A stretch of DNA of 64,000 nt from Rossellomorea orangium (GCF_019334305.1 NZ_JAHWGH010000012.1:62001-126000), one strand, 5' to 3'. Positions 34,975 through 44,338 are shown, numbered from the stretch's first letter. The notes: generated by a model from the letters alone, not told the origin. Program-made: numbers and translations.

Positions 34975-35805
34975 ATGAACCAATTAACTAGTAAGACTAG
35001 CACCCAAGTGTTAGATATAAAGGATGTTTTATTAGCTCTTGAAACAAATTTGGCGATGATTGAATTCTCTTTAGACAGAAAGGTTATTTGGGTAAATGAT
35101 CACTTCGCTGATGCGATGAACTACAGTGTGAAGGAAATGGAAGGGATGGATCACAAACAGTTCTGCACGATGGAATATAGCCAAAGCAAGGAATATACTG
35201 AGTTATGGGATAATCTTCGGAGTGGGAAAAAGTCTCAAGAGAAAATTGAAAGAGTCGATAAACATGGAAACAAACTTTGGCTGGAAGCAACATATATTCC
35301 GATTTTAGATGGACATGGTTCTGTCCATGCCGTACTGAAGATTGCCACAGACATTACAAAAAGGGAAAATACCACGGTAGAGATCATTTCCCAATTAAAG
35401 AGCATGCCGAACAATCTAGTTCAATCAGTTATGGCCAATTCCAATGAAAAAGTAGAAGCATTAGAGTCTTTAAGAGAGCAAATTAATCGAATTGATGAAA
35501 CATCAAAATCGATAAAAAATATTTCTTCTCAAACCAATCTTCTTGCTTTAAATGCTGCGATTGAAGCAGCCAGAGCGGGTGAACACGGAAGGGGATTCAA
35601 CGTAGTCGCCCAGGAAGTCAGAAAGCTTTCTGTGAATGCGGATGAAGCCATTAAAGAGGTTAATGCCAACATTGAGAATATTACAAATGAACTCCTGAAA
35701 GTTAATCGGATATCAGATGACTTACAAAGAATCGTTACAGAATCTAAAAATGAAATTGATCAAACCATTAATAAGTTAGAAAACCTTACTACTAATAAAG
35801 AGTAA
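34975..35805 (+). CDS. Soluble PAS-containing chemoreceptor (YfmS-like)
   Basis: A 276-residue protein without membrane segments. An N-terminal PAS domain (about 25-130; [15 protein letters not shown], then D-I-T-K-R-E) is followed by a short methyl-accepting signalling hairpin with the conserved tip [20 protein letters not shown]. This corresponds to soluble receptors such as B. subtilis YfmS, which feed into CheA/CheW. ATG 34975 follows AAAGGGATATGTAT. It is a single gene. Confidence 0.82.
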   Translation: MNQLTSKTSTQVLDIKDVLLALETNLAMIEFSLDRKVIWVNDHFADAMNYSVKEMEGMDHKQFCTMEYSQSKEYTELWDNLRSGKKSQEKIERVDKHGNKLWLEATYIPILDGHGSVHAVLKIATDITKRENTTVEIISQLKSMPNNLVQSVMANSNEKVEALESLREQINRIDETSKSIKNISSQTNLLALNAAIEAARAGEHGRGFNVVAQEVRKLSVNADEAIKEVNANIENITNELLKVNRISDDLQRIVTESKNEIDQTINKLENLTTNKE

Positions 35806-35845
35806 GGGTAGGTAGAGGATTAAAATGGTTCTTGAAATGTAAACC

Positions 35846-35886
35846 GGGGACGGTCAAAAAGGAAAAGGTAGAGGCGTACCGTTCCC
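35846..35886. repeat. GGGGACGG...CCGTTCCC-bounded repeat, short copy
   Basis: GGGGACGG (35846-35853) and CCGTTCCC (35879-35886) bound a core AAAAGGAAAAGGTAGAG. Related copies are at 36012-36085 (same strand) and 51531-51612 (opposite strand). Confidence 0.6.
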
Positions 35887-35918
35887 AGACCCTATAAAGT
35901 AGGACTGCCTTTTGCTTA

Positions 35919-35995
35919 ATTGCGTCATTTACAGGGGTGATTGCGTCATTTTCCGGATAATTGCGTCGTTTTCCATCATAATTGCGTCTTTTAGT
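35919..35995 (+). repeat. Phased ATTGCGTCAT repeat array, four units
   Basis: Units start at 35919, 35940, 35960 and 35981 (20-21 bp period). As in the array at 10675, the last unit reads GCGTCTTTT. It lies between two copies of the GGGGAC-bounded repeat in a 302-bp gap with no gene. Confidence 0.85.
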
Positions 35996-36011
35996 AAAAA
36001 TAGGAATTTAA

Positions 36012-36085
36012 TCCCACTCTACTTTTCTGCTAGTCTCGAAAAAAATCCAAAAGGAAAAGGCAGAGACAATTCAGTCCCCACCTTT
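36012..36085. repeat. GGGGAC-family repeat, second copy
   Basis: Shares ACTCTACTTTT at its left and AAAAGGAAAAGGCAGAGAC plus GTCCCCAC at its right with the inverted copy at 51531-51612. Confidence 0.5.
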
Positions 36086-36107
36086 TGGCTTCTTCTCAAT
36101 CTAGACT

Positions 36108-36398
36108 TCAATTTTCAATGTTGTATTTTCTTATGACACTTACAACTACTGCAACTAACAAAACAATCAGGCTATTAATAAGTAAATAGTATCCAACCTG
36201 CAGACCATAAAACACGGCAAAGGCATCCCGAATAATGAACAGTGCTAATAGTCCACCGATTGCTGCAAATAAAGCCGCCAGAAGAAGAATGGTAAAGGCA
36301 GCGGAATATAAACTTTTCTTTTTCTTATATGAAAAATACCCAAAAATATTTGAAGCGACAATGAAAAACCCCATAAGGATAATAAAGAAATGTGTCAT
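36108..36398 (-). CDS. Small integral membrane protein
   Basis: A 96-residue protein with three hydrophobic segments (about 4-22, 32-55, 66-88) and short charged loops (Y-K-K-K-K-S). No family is recognised; YesK-like proteins have a similar size and look. ATG 36398 on the minus strand follows GGGGGAGAATGAA. The next upstream frame on this strand (36427-36594) also encodes a one-helix peptide. Confidence 0.65.
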   Translation of the reverse strand: MTHFFIILMGFFIVASNIFGYFSYKKKKSLYSAAFTILLLAALFAAIGGLLALFIIRDAFAVFYGLQVGYYLLINSLIVLLVAVVVSVIRKYNIEN

Positions 36399-36426
36399 TT
36401 CATTCTCCCCCTGCGACGAACTTTTG

Positions 36427-36594
36427 TTAATCTTGAACCTTTATGGAAACATCATCCGTGAATCCATCATTAATACACTCAAGAAAGGATTCCCCATTAA
36501 GGATAAATAAGGTCAACGCCAGAACAGACAACAAAATAATCGAACCGAAGGTACCATTCCTTTTTTCTTTTCCATTTTCTACTCCCCTTACCAT
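36427..36594 (-). pseudogene. Small one-helix protein, probably frameshifted in an A6 tract
   Basis: The frame from ATG 36594 gives 55 residues with one membrane helix but has no ribosome site. A perfect ribosome site AAGGGGAG precedes ATG 36575, which starts in another frame. One extra A in the A6 run (plus-strand T6 at 36561-36566) would join that start to the same helix, giving a sensible M-E-K-K-K-R-N-G-T start of 49 residues. Either the gene is broken by a one-base slip, or the assembly missed a base. Confidence 0.45.
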
Positions 36595-36811
36595 ATGTTT
36601 ATTGATTAGACGTAAACGTAAACCGATAACAGGAAGTTTCAATTTACCCCTCTCTTTTGTGCTCCCACCATAACTCCACCCACAAATATTTGTGTCCCGA
36701 GCACGTTGTTTCCGAACCTCTTTTCCAGCTATAATTTTCTTAAGATTTACATTTCTTCGTTTAATCACTCCAGTCTTGAGGTAACAGTCACTATAAGGAG
36801 GTGTTGTAATC

Positions 36812-37729
36812 ATGGAAGCAATCAGTAAACGTTTTTTCCTGTTTCTTTCGCACAATAAGGCATTGGATAAAATGGCTAAACGGTGGGGATCGAAATTTGG
36901 GGCTAACAATCTTGTGGGGGGAGAAACCTTTGCACAGGCGATTCCATTGATTACGCAATTGAACGAAGAGGGATTCCAGGTAACAGTCGATCATCTTGGT
37001 GAGTTCGTCGATTCCACAGAAGTGGTGCGGGAGAATGTCCAACGATGTATCGAGAGTATCAGTGCCATTGCCTATCATGGGTTGGAGACTGAGATCTCTG
37101 TGAAGCTGACTTCCCTGGGATTGGATATCAGTCAAGATCTTGTCATGGAAAGTATGGAGTTGATTCTGTCGAAGGCAAAAGAAAGCGGAATCACGGTCAC
37201 TCTCGATATGGAGGATTCCTCGAGGTGCCATGCCATCCTTGACGTTTACAAGAAGCTCTGTCAAAAGTACGACAATGTGGGGACGGTGATCCAATCCTAT
37301 CTTTATGTTTCAGAGAAGGATGTGGATGACCTCAATCAGTGTTCCCCTTATTTGAGGCTTGTGAAGGGTGCATATAATGAATCGGGTAAAGTGGCGTTCC
37401 AGGAGAAGAAGAAGGTGGATGAGAATCTGAAGCATCTCATCAAGAAACAGCTCTTGAACGGCCATTATACAGCGATCGCAAGCCATGATGAAGCGATTAT
37501 CAATTACACCATCGGATTAGTGAAAGAACACAATATTCCGAATGACCGCTTCGAGTTCCAAATGCTTTACGGCATGCGGAACCAACTGCAGTCCGAGTTA
37601 CTGAAAAAAGGATATACCGTCCGCATTTACCTGCCATATGGCGAGGACTGGTTCGGGTATTTCATGCGACGTCTGGCGGAACGGCCGGCAAACATCGCAT
37701 TCGCATTAAAAGGAATCTTCAGCAAGTAA
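36812..37729 (+). CDS. putB: Proline dehydrogenase
   Basis: A 305-residue FAD-dependent enzyme that oxidises proline to pyrroline-5-carboxylate, the first step of proline use. Typical segments are T-V-D-H-L-G-E at about 58, T-L-D-M-E-D-S near 128, R-L-V-K-G-A-Y-N-E, I-A-S-H-D-E, F-Q-M-L-Y-G-M-R and Y-L-P-Y-G-E-D-W-F-G-Y-F-M-R-R-L-A-E-R at the end, which carry flavin and substrate contacts. ATG 36812 follows TAAGGAGGTGTTGTAATC. The next gene encodes the second pathway enzyme, 39 bp on, and the PucR-type regulator follows. Confidence 0.93.
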   Translation: MEAISKRFFLFLSHNKALDKMAKRWGSKFGANNLVGGETFAQAIPLITQLNEEGFQVTVDHLGEFVDSTEVVRENVQRCIESISAIAYHGLETEISVKLTSLGLDISQDLVMESMELILSKAKESGITVTLDMEDSSRCHAILDVYKKLCQKYDNVGTVIQSYLYVSEKDVDDLNQCSPYLRLVKGAYNESGKVAFQEKKKVDENLKHLIKKQLLNGHYTAIASHDEAIINYTIGLVKEHNIPNDRFEFQMLYGMRNQLQSELLKKGYTVRIYLPYGEDWFGYFMRRLAERPANIAFALKGIFSK

Positions 37730-37768
37730 CATCCAGACAGAATGAAATCAGAAAGGAACGTGAAGAGA

Positions 37769-39400
37769 ATGAGTAACGGAATTTACAACATCCCAAAACC
37801 TACAAATGAGCCTGGTAATACATATGCCCCAGGTACGAAAGAAAGAGAAACGTTAAAAGCTGAATTAGAGCGCCAAGCTGGTATCGAGGTTGAGATCCCG
37901 GTCATCATCAATGGCGAGAAAATTAAAACAGATACAGTGAAGCAAGTGGTCATGCCACATGATCACAAACATGTATTGGCTACCTATTCACAAGCAGGTG
38001 AAAAAGAGCTTCGCGATGCAGTGGAAGCGGCAATGGATGCGAAAGAATCTTGGTCCAATATGCCATGGCAGCACAGAGCATCCATCTTCCTGAAAGCGGC
38101 TGATTTGATTTCTGGTCCATACCGTGACGTCATCAATGCAGCTACGATGTTAGGTCAATCCAAAACAGCTTATCAAACGGAAATCGATGCGGCACAAGAA
38201 TTAGCCGATTTCTTACGCTTTGGCGTGGATTATGCAAACCAAATCTATCAAATGCAGCCCGACAGCATGAAAAACATCTGGAATCGCCTGGAGTACCGTG
38301 CATTGGACGGTTTCGTACTGGCAATCTCTCCATTTAACTTCACGGCGATCGGTGGTAACCTGCCATCAGCTCCTGCGATCATGGGGAACGTAGTTGTGTG
38401 GAAACCAGCCACAACGGCTTTACTATCAAACTACTACTTCATGCGTATCCTGGAAGAAGCTGGACTGCCTAAAGGCGTTATCAACTTTGTTCCTTCACGT
38501 GGTTCACAAGTGTCAGAAGTTGTATTAACGGATCCACGCATGTCAGGATTCCACTTCACTGGATCAACAAGCGTGTTCCAGACGATCTGGAAAACAGTAG
38601 GGGAAAACATCACAAACTACAAATCGTATCCTCGTTTAGTTGGGGAAACAGGCGGTAAAGACTTTGTCTTCGCTCACGAAACGGCTCAAGCAGACAAAGT
38701 AGTCGCTGCACTTGTTCGTGGTGCATTCGAATACCAAGGTCAAAAATGTTCAGCAGCTTCACGTGCCTACATCCCAGCAAGCATGTGGGAAGAAGTGAAA
38801 AATGGTGTCGTGGAAGAAACGGCTAAGCTTAAAGTTGGGGATGTTAGAGACTTCAGGAACTTCATGGGTGCGGTCATTGATAAACCTGCCTTTGATTCCA
38901 TCACAAGCTACATCGACTATGCGGCTGATTCTGAAGAAGCGGAAATCATTGCCGGCGGTACGTATGATGATTCTGTTGGATACTTCGTTCAACCGACTGT
39001 CATCGTCACAACGAATCCAAACTTCAAAACGATGACCGAAGAAATTTTCGGACCTGTCTTAACGATCTATGTATATGAAAACGATCAATTAGAAGAAACA
39101 CTGACTTCAGTGGATACAGCTTCTATGTATGCCTTAACGGGTGCGATCTTCGCACAGGACCGTGAAGCGATCATGCACTTGGAACGCCGCCTATCCGGTG
39201 CAGCTGGTAACTTCTACATCAACGATAAACCAACAGGTGCCGTGATTAACCAACAACCATTCGGCGGTTCACGCGGTTCAGGTACAAACGATAAAGCAGG
39301 CTCAATCTTCAACATGATTCGCTGGACCAGTCCTCGTATCATCAAAGAAAACTTTGCGCCAACAACAGATATTACCTATCCGTTTATGGATGAAGAATAA
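37769..39400 (+). CDS. putC: L-glutamate gamma-semialdehyde (P5C) dehydrogenase
   Basis: A 543-residue aldehyde dehydrogenase that turns pyrroline-5-carboxylate/glutamate semialdehyde into glutamate with NAD. Catalytic Cys327 is in Q-G-Q-K-C-S-A-A-S-R and the general base Glu293 in V-G-E-T-G-G-K. The end Q-P-F-G-G-S-R-G-S-G-T-N-D-K-A-G and the length match the long type seen in eukaryotes and many Bacillaceae rather than the ~515-residue B. subtilis PutC. ATG 37769 is preferred to 37742, which has no ribosome site. Codon use is biased as in well-expressed genes. It completes the put pathway. Confidence 0.93.
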   Translation: MSNGIYNIPKPTNEPGNTYAPGTKERETLKAELERQAGIEVEIPVIINGEKIKTDTVKQVVMPHDHKHVLATYSQAGEKELRDAVEAAMDAKESWSNMPWQHRASIFLKAADLISGPYRDVINAATMLGQSKTAYQTEIDAAQELADFLRFGVDYANQIYQMQPDSMKNIWNRLEYRALDGFVLAISPFNFTAIGGNLPSAPAIMGNVVVWKPATTALLSNYYFMRILEEAGLPKGVINFVPSRGSQVSEVVLTDPRMSGFHFTGSTSVFQTIWKTVGENITNYKSYPRLVGETGGKDFVFAHETAQADKVVAALVRGAFEYQGQKCSAASRAYIPASMWEEVKNGVVEETAKLKVGDVRDFRNFMGAVIDKPAFDSITSYIDYAADSEEAEIIAGGTYDDSVGYFVQPTVIVTTNPNFKTMTEEIFGPVLTIYVYENDQLEETLTSVDTASMYALTGAIFAQDREAIMHLERRLSGAAGNFYINDKPTGAVINQQPFGGSRGSGTNDKAGSIFNMIRWTSPRIIKENFAPTTDITYPFMDEE

Positions 39401-39410
39401 ATCGAACACG

Positions 39411-39447
39411 AAAAGCTCTCCCGACAAGGGGGAGCTTTTCATTTTTT
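39411..39447 (+). terminator. Terminator of putBC
   Basis: AAAAGCTCTCC (39411-39421) pairs with GGGGAGCTTTT (39429-39439), followed by a T-rich run. Confidence 0.82.
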
Positions 39448-39506
39448 ATTGGGGGATTTAACGCTATAATAGGAATCACAAACATTCGTGGAAAGGTAAG
39501 ATTCCT

Positions 39507-40778
39507 ATGGAAGCAATAGATATCATCCTCCAAACAGAAGACATTCATAAAGCAACGGAATTGATCAGCTCAAAACTGGGCAACCCCGTCATCATAGAAA
39601 ACAAAAATTTTGAACTGATTTCATACAGTTCCTCTTCAAATAAGTTCGATCAAACACAGCTAAAAACGATCCTTACGAAAAAATGTCCGGTCTTCATCAT
39701 CGATCGACTGAAAAAAGAGGGCATCGTCCACCAGCTCGAGAAACATACGGATCCGATCCGGGTGCAGGCGATGGAAGAGTTAGGATTCCACCAGCGTGTC
39801 GTCATTGCCGCCAAGTACCTGGGTAACACGATGGGATACATCTGGGTTCAGGAATCCAACCGTCTCTTGGAAAACGAAGAGCTCGCGTTCCTTGAAGAAA
39901 TCTCAGCACATCTTGGAAATCTGATCAATGATATGTACGCAAAGGTCAATATCAAGAAGGATAGAAAAGAAGAAGTACTGTGGCATCTCCTGCAGCACGA
40001 GTACGGAAGTGAAAGTCAGCTCCGCCATGATGCATCCCTCGTCAAGCTGACCTTGCCGGAAAGGTTCACGGTAGCGGTTTATTCGATTGCATCGTCAGAC
40101 TATAAGCCTATGCTCGACCAACTCGAGAAGCTCGTCCAGGAATCCAGCTTCAACTCAAAGATTTATTCACTGCGGACGGAATACCAGGTGATCCTCGTTC
40201 TCTACGGCAAAGCAGACACACCGTCTTCTTCCCTGGAACTAGCGAGAGATCTCGTTGAAAAGGTGAAAGAACAAACAGGGGAAGAAGAATTCTACAACTT
40301 TCTGATCGGGATCGGGAAGGAATACACCACGTTATATCAAATGAGAAAAAGCTTCCTGGAAGCATCCGAAGTCATTGAAACGGCTAACTTCATCAGTCCG
40401 CGTCCTGAATCCATGCCTCGGGAATTCGCTCATCTGGGTATTTACAGGTATTTGCCAACCCTTTATGAGAAAAACACATCCAAGGATTATTACAGCGATG
40501 ATCTGCTCGTATTGATCAAGAATGATGTGAAAAAACAGACAGATCTCCTGAAAACACTTGAAGTGTACCTGGCGAATGATGGGAAGGGGAAACAGACCGC
40601 CAATGAGCTGTTCATCCATCCCAATACGTTGAATTACCGGATTAAGAAAATACAGGAACTGACTGCAATTGATTTTAATGATTTTAATATGAAGGTGTAT
40701 TTGTATACGGAGTTGTTGTTGTTGAATAATGTGGAAGCTTATTATCAGCGGTATAAGGATGCTTTGAAAGGTCTGTAG
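39507..40778 (+). CDS. putR: PucR-family regulator of proline catabolism (PutR-like)
   Basis: A 423-residue regulator. An N-terminal GAF-like sensory region (E-N-K-N-F-E-L-I-S-Y-S-S at about 30-41) leads to the conserved C-terminal PucR helix-turn-helix: Y-L-A-N-D-G-K-G-K-Q-T-A-N-E-L-F-I-H-P-N-T-L-N-Y-R-I-K-K-I. In B. subtilis PutR of this family activates putBCP in response to proline. Its place directly after putB and putC supports the same job here. No proline permease gene (putP) is in the window. ATG 39507 follows GGAAAGGTAAGATTCCT. Confidence 0.85.
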   Translation: MEAIDIILQTEDIHKATELISSKLGNPVIIENKNFELISYSSSSNKFDQTQLKTILTKKCPVFIIDRLKKEGIVHQLEKHTDPIRVQAMEELGFHQRVVIAAKYLGNTMGYIWVQESNRLLENEELAFLEEISAHLGNLINDMYAKVNIKKDRKEEVLWHLLQHEYGSESQLRHDASLVKLTLPERFTVAVYSIASSDYKPMLDQLEKLVQESSFNSKIYSLRTEYQVILVLYGKADTPSSSLELARDLVEKVKEQTGEEEFYNFLIGIGKEYTTLYQMRKSFLEASEVIETANFISPRPESMPREFAHLGIYRYLPTLYEKNTSKDYYSDDLLVLIKNDVKKQTDLLKTLEVYLANDGKGKQTANELFIHPNTLNYRIKKIQELTAIDFNDFNMKVYLYTELLLLNNVEAYYQRYKDALKGL

Positions 40779-40913
40779 GGACTATGAAGAGTGTCCAATG
40801 GTGGGTGTCCCACTCAAGGAATAAATTCAGACTATAAATGTCGGTTTTTAAGTTGACCATGACAAAATGTGGTAAAATCATACTGGATATAATTACGCTA
40901 AGTGAATGGGTGA

Positions 40914-42398
40914 ATGAATTTAATGGAGATAATCTTTAATGAAATCCTCAAGGATGAGCTAACAATTAAAGAAATCCAAGCAGCACTTGAAACGGAAGTA
41001 TTAACCTCAAAAGAACTTGTTATGTACTATTTGGACAGAATCGCGAAGTATGATCAAAGCGGGCCCACATTGAATTCCATATTGGAGATCAATCCGGACG
41101 CTATTTTTATCGCAGAGGGTTTAGATCATGAACGTATGACGAAAGGAGCTAGAGGTCCACTGCACGGCATCCCCGTTTTGCTTAAGGACAATATTGAAAC
41201 GAAGGATAACATGCATACAAGTGCAGGAACCTTGGCATTAGAGGCTCATTTCAGTACAAAAGATGCATTTTTAGTGGGAAAACTTCGGGAAGCAGGCGCT
41301 ATTATCCTTGGTAAAACCAATATGACCGAATTAGCGAACGGAATGTCCACTACGATGTGGGCAGGTTATAGTTCGAGAGGTGGGCAAACGGTAAATCCTT
41401 ATGGGCCTGGTGAATTGTTTGTTGGAGGTTCAAGTACAGGGTCCGCTGTGGCTGTCGCATCCAACTTAACCGTCGTGTCCATAGGGACAGAAACAGACGC
41501 ATCCATTCTTAGTCCGGCCGTCCAGAACTCGGTAGTGGGGATCAAACCAACAGTAGGATTAATCAGCCGTAGCGGAATTGTCCCATTTACGTATACACAA
41601 GATACCCCGGGTCCTTTTGCAAGGACTGTCACTGACGCAGCTACATTACTAGGTGCTTTAACGGATGTTGATCAGTCCGATCCAGCAACATACAAAAGTG
41701 AAGGTGTTTCTTGTCAAGATTATACTGGCTTTTTAGATGCAGAAGGACTAAATGGGGCAAGAATCGGTGTCTACAGTAATGCGCCTGATGAATTTTACAG
41801 CGATTCAGGTGAATACGATGAAGAACTCTTTAAAAATGCTATAGAGACTTTGAGAAATAAAGGAGCAGAAGTGATCGAGGAAATAGATATTCCATCTTTT
41901 CATAGAGAGTGGAGTTGGGGTGTGCCTATCTATGAAATGAAACATGCATTAGGGAATTACCTTGCCAAATTGCCTTCACACCTGCCTGTTCATTCTGGTA
42001 AAGAATTAATTGAATTTAATAAAACGAATGAAGAAAAAGCCTTAAAATACGGACAGAACATGCTCGAATATCGAGAGGGGTTAACACGCAACACATTAGC
42101 TAATCCTGAGTATTTACAAGCAAAACTAGAAGATTTATATTTTTCTCAAGATAAAGGTATTGATTATGCTTTGAGAAAATATAAGCTAGATGCGATATTA
42201 TTTCCATCCTATATCGGATCTACGATTAGTGCAAAAGCTGGCTACCCTTCGATCGCACTCCCAGCAGGTTATATGGGAAGCGGAAGACCCTTTGGCATCA
42301 CTTTCACCGGTAGTGCATTTAGTGAAGGAACATTGATTAAGCTAGGGTATTCTTTTGAGGAAGCTACGCAACTTCGGAAACCTCCGCGATTCCAATAA
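40914..42398 (+). CDS. Amidase signature family enzyme
   Basis: A 494-residue amidase. The Ser-cisSer-Lys triad is visible: Lys in V-L-L-K-D-N-I-E-T, cis-Ser in F-V-G-G-S-S-T-G-S-A and nucleophile Ser in T-D-A-S-I-L-S-P-A. The usual T-D-G-S-I-R motif is altered to T-D-A-S-I-L, which keeps the Ser but changes neighbours. Substrate is unknown; this branch is not GatA. The start at 40914 is uncertain, as the ribosome site is weak and ATG 40923 is nearby. It stands alone. Confidence 0.82.
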   Translation: MNLMEIIFNEILKDELTIKEIQAALETEVLTSKELVMYYLDRIAKYDQSGPTLNSILEINPDAIFIAEGLDHERMTKGARGPLHGIPVLLKDNIETKDNMHTSAGTLALEAHFSTKDAFLVGKLREAGAIILGKTNMTELANGMSTTMWAGYSSRGGQTVNPYGPGELFVGGSSTGSAVAVASNLTVVSIGTETDASILSPAVQNSVVGIKPTVGLISRSGIVPFTYTQDTPGPFARTVTDAATLLGALTDVDQSDPATYKSEGVSCQDYTGFLDAEGLNGARIGVYSNAPDEFYSDSGEYDEELFKNAIETLRNKGAEVIEEIDIPSFHREWSWGVPIYEMKHALGNYLAKLPSHLPVHSGKELIEFNKTNEEKALKYGQNMLEYREGLTRNTLANPEYLQAKLEDLYFSQDKGIDYALRKYKLDAILFPSYIGSTISAKAGYPSIALPAGYMGSGRPFGITFTGSAFSEGTLIKLGYSFEEATQLRKPPRFQ

Positions 42399-42813
42399 TT
42401 TAAAGGGACGGCTCTTTTGTTATGGAAGAATAAGAACCGTTTCTTCATGATTTTGAGGATTAATACAGATTTTTTCATGTTCATTCAAAAGATAGTCATT
42501 AATTACAGTATAAAGACTTGCGAATCTAATTTAGGCTAACGATTAAAGGGTTATTTTTGACTTTCAAAAAATTATATTATAGAAAAGTCCCAAGTTATTA
42601 TCAAAATCCAGCTTTTATTATTTTATCAAAATCTTTAATTTCAGGCTTAGAATATCCGTTAGTGTATCATTTGAATTTCGAGACCGTCCCTCATCACAGT
42701 AACAATTTACCTAGTGAGAATTCAAACCACCAAACCTACCATTGCTCAATTGAAAACATTCGTGTAGAATAGAAGGAATATCCAAAAGAACGAAATTGAG
42801 TAAATAGCGTAAT
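42399..42813 (+). other. Gene-free AT-rich stretch before the mgtC leader
   Basis: No supported gene. A TTGACT (about 42556) with downstream TATAGA-like bases could be a promoter. A 71-codon frame beginning at the same TTG has no ribosome site and unlikely composition, so it is not called. Confidence 0.4.
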
Positions 42814-42895
42814 AGAGATCCACTTACAAAGCGAGCGGTATGTATTCTCACCAAGGGTGGAGAAATCGACTCGTTTTGTGGCGAGATCTCTTTTT
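42814..42895 (+). promoter_or_regulatory. Structured leader with terminator before mgtC
   Basis: AGAGATC (42814-42820) pairs with GATCTCT (42885-42891), extended inwards by CGAG/CTCG and AAA/TTT, and followed by TTTTT. Inside the loop, TTCTC-ACC (42845-42852) pairs with GGT-G-GAGAA (42856-42864). The T-run ends six bases before the AAGGAGG of mgtC, an attenuator-like layout. I do not recognise an M-box or other named riboswitch in it. Confidence 0.5.
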
Positions 42896-42915
42896 CATTT
42901 AAGGAGGATGGAGTC

Positions 42916-43431
42916 ATGGCACATTACATGGATGGATTAACGGATTTCTTCTGGCAGCATGATATTTATTTCCGGATCGTGGTGAGTGCGATATTAGGCT
43001 TCATCATCGGATGGGACCGGTCATCCAAGAATAAGCCAGCCGGTTTAAAAACCTATACGTACGTATCGGTGGCCTGTACCTTAATCACCATCGTCTCGAT
43101 CGAAGGTGCAGAAATGCTCAGTCAACCGGACAGTGGGAAAATGATGGATCCCTTCCGACTCGCAGCCCAGATTGTATCAGGGCTCGGTTTCTTAGGTGCT
43201 GGGGTGATCTTGAAGGACGGGCTTCGCGTGAAAGGACTGACTTCGGCAGCGATGATTTTCTACGTAGGTGGAGTGGGAATCGGGGTTGGAGCCGGTTTTT
43301 ACGGCATTGTGATCTTTGCGACTCTGATCACGTTCCTTATGACGAGGATTGGAAACTTCTTTGAAGGACGGGAAATTACGACCGTGCGTTTGCCGAGTAT
43401 TGGAAAGAAAAAAGAGGATGAGAAGGAATAG
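42916..43431 (+). CDS. MgtC/SapB family membrane protein
   Basis: A 171-residue protein with about five hydrophobic segments. Family signatures: I-V-V-S-A-I-L-G-F-I-I-G-W-D-R, K-P-A-G-L-K-T-Y-T-Y-V, R-L-A-A-Q-I-V-S-G-L-G-F-L-G-A-G-V-I-L-K-D-G and V-K-G-L-T-S-A-A-M-I. In other bacteria MgtC helps growth at low magnesium and modulates F-ATPase or transporters. ATG 42916 follows TTTAAGGAGGATGGAGTC. The structured leader upstream suggests RNA-level control. Confidence 0.88.
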   Translation: MAHYMDGLTDFFWQHDIYFRIVVSAILGFIIGWDRSSKNKPAGLKTYTYVSVACTLITIVSIEGAEMLSQPDSGKMMDPFRLAAQIVSGLGFLGAGVILKDGLRVKGLTSAAMIFYVGGVGIGVGAGFYGIVIFATLITFLMTRIGNFFEGREITTVRLPSIGKKKEDEKE

Positions 43432-43515
43432 AAGAAGGCTGGGATGTAAAGTAAGCAAAGCTCAGCTTCAAAATCAAGATTGACCGAATGTAATTCTAGT
43501 GATGGACAGTCATTC

Positions 43516-43555
43516 AAAGAACCCAGTGACAAAAATCTATGTCACTGGGTTCTTT
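43516..43555. terminator. Bidirectional terminator
   Basis: Sixteen-bp stem AAAGAACCCAGTGACA (43516-43531) with TGTCACTGGGTTCTTT (43540-43555), 8-base loop, between two convergent genes. Confidence 0.85.
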
Positions 43556-43579
43556 AGAGTTTAACGTCTAAAAAGGATA

Positions 43580-44107
43580 TTAATCTAAGTAACCAAGGTT
43601 AGAAAGAGCATACAAGTAGTCATGGAAATCCCTATTTTCCAGGGTACAATGATCGTGTTCTACTCCAATAAAAACGGTCATTAAATCAAACATTTTCTGA
43701 CTATGGCCGAGGATTTTCACATCTTGGATTTTCCCTTCATGATCGGTACCGAAGAATACCATGACATAATGTCCTTCTTGAATTCTGGTATATTCTACTT
43801 CGCTCTTAGTGGCGATTTCTAAGTTCAGCGGGTTTTGTTTATTTATTTCTTTCAATTCTGTAAGATCTCTTATCTCTTGTTCGGTAAATAAGTTAAACAA
43901 TACTTCAGGCTCCTGCATTTTAAAACAAGTATCCAGTACTTTCACATTTTCTGGTGATAGGAGGAAAGCTACTTCTTTTATTGGGAAAGAAACTGCAGAA
44001 TATTCTTTCCTCAAGATTGTTTCAACTTCTTTTATGGTGTATTGATTCGGGATAGATAGGCGCTTATATTTCTTATAAAGCTTTTCAATTGTTGAACTCA
44101 AAGTCAT
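43580..44107 (-). CDS. Hypothetical cytosolic protein
   Basis: A 175-residue soluble protein, rich in Glu, Lys and Phe, with no signal peptide or membrane segment. Segments include a Lys/Tyr-rich N-terminus (L-Y-K-K-Y-K-R-L), F-P-I-K-E-V-A-F-L-L-S and a C-terminal D-H-E-G-K-I-Q-D-V-K-I-L-G-H. I do not recognise the family. ATG 44107 follows a GGGGGAATATGACTTTG-like context on the minus strand. It stands alone, convergent with mgtC. Confidence 0.62.
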   Translation of the reverse strand: MTLSSTIEKLYKKYKRLSIPNQYTIKEVETILRKEYSAVSFPIKEVAFLLSPENVKVLDTCFKMQEPEVLFNLFTEQEIRDLTELKEINKQNPLNLEIATKSEVEYTRIQEGHYVMVFFGTDHEGKIQDVKILGHSQKMFDLMTVFIGVEHDHCTLENRDFHDYLYALSNLGYLD

Positions 44108-44309
44108 ATTCCCCCTTTATCGAATAGATGGACGAGTGATTTAATCTATTGCAGATCTTCATCGGGTTCGTAATAGTCGCCAAAAAAGATTATATTTGGA
44201 TTTATAAGTCTATGTAAACTTAAATAATGGTAAGGTTATAAACTAGAGACTGATTAAAGGGACCCAATTTTTATTACTCCAACTTAATACATTTAATTCA
44301 AAAACAGGA

Positions 44310-44338
44310 TTGACAACCCAACTAAAATCCTTTACCAT
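44310..44338 (+). promoter_or_regulatory. Promoter of the SAM-riboswitch transcript
   Basis: TTGACA (44310-44315), 17-bp spacer, TACCAT (44333-44338); the -10 is weak. The 44108-44309 stretch has no gene. Confidence 0.5.

Noticed and set aside
42557..42772. 71-codon frame starting TTG
   Set aside because: The TTG is part of a likely -35 box, no ribosome site precedes it, and the composition is not protein-like.
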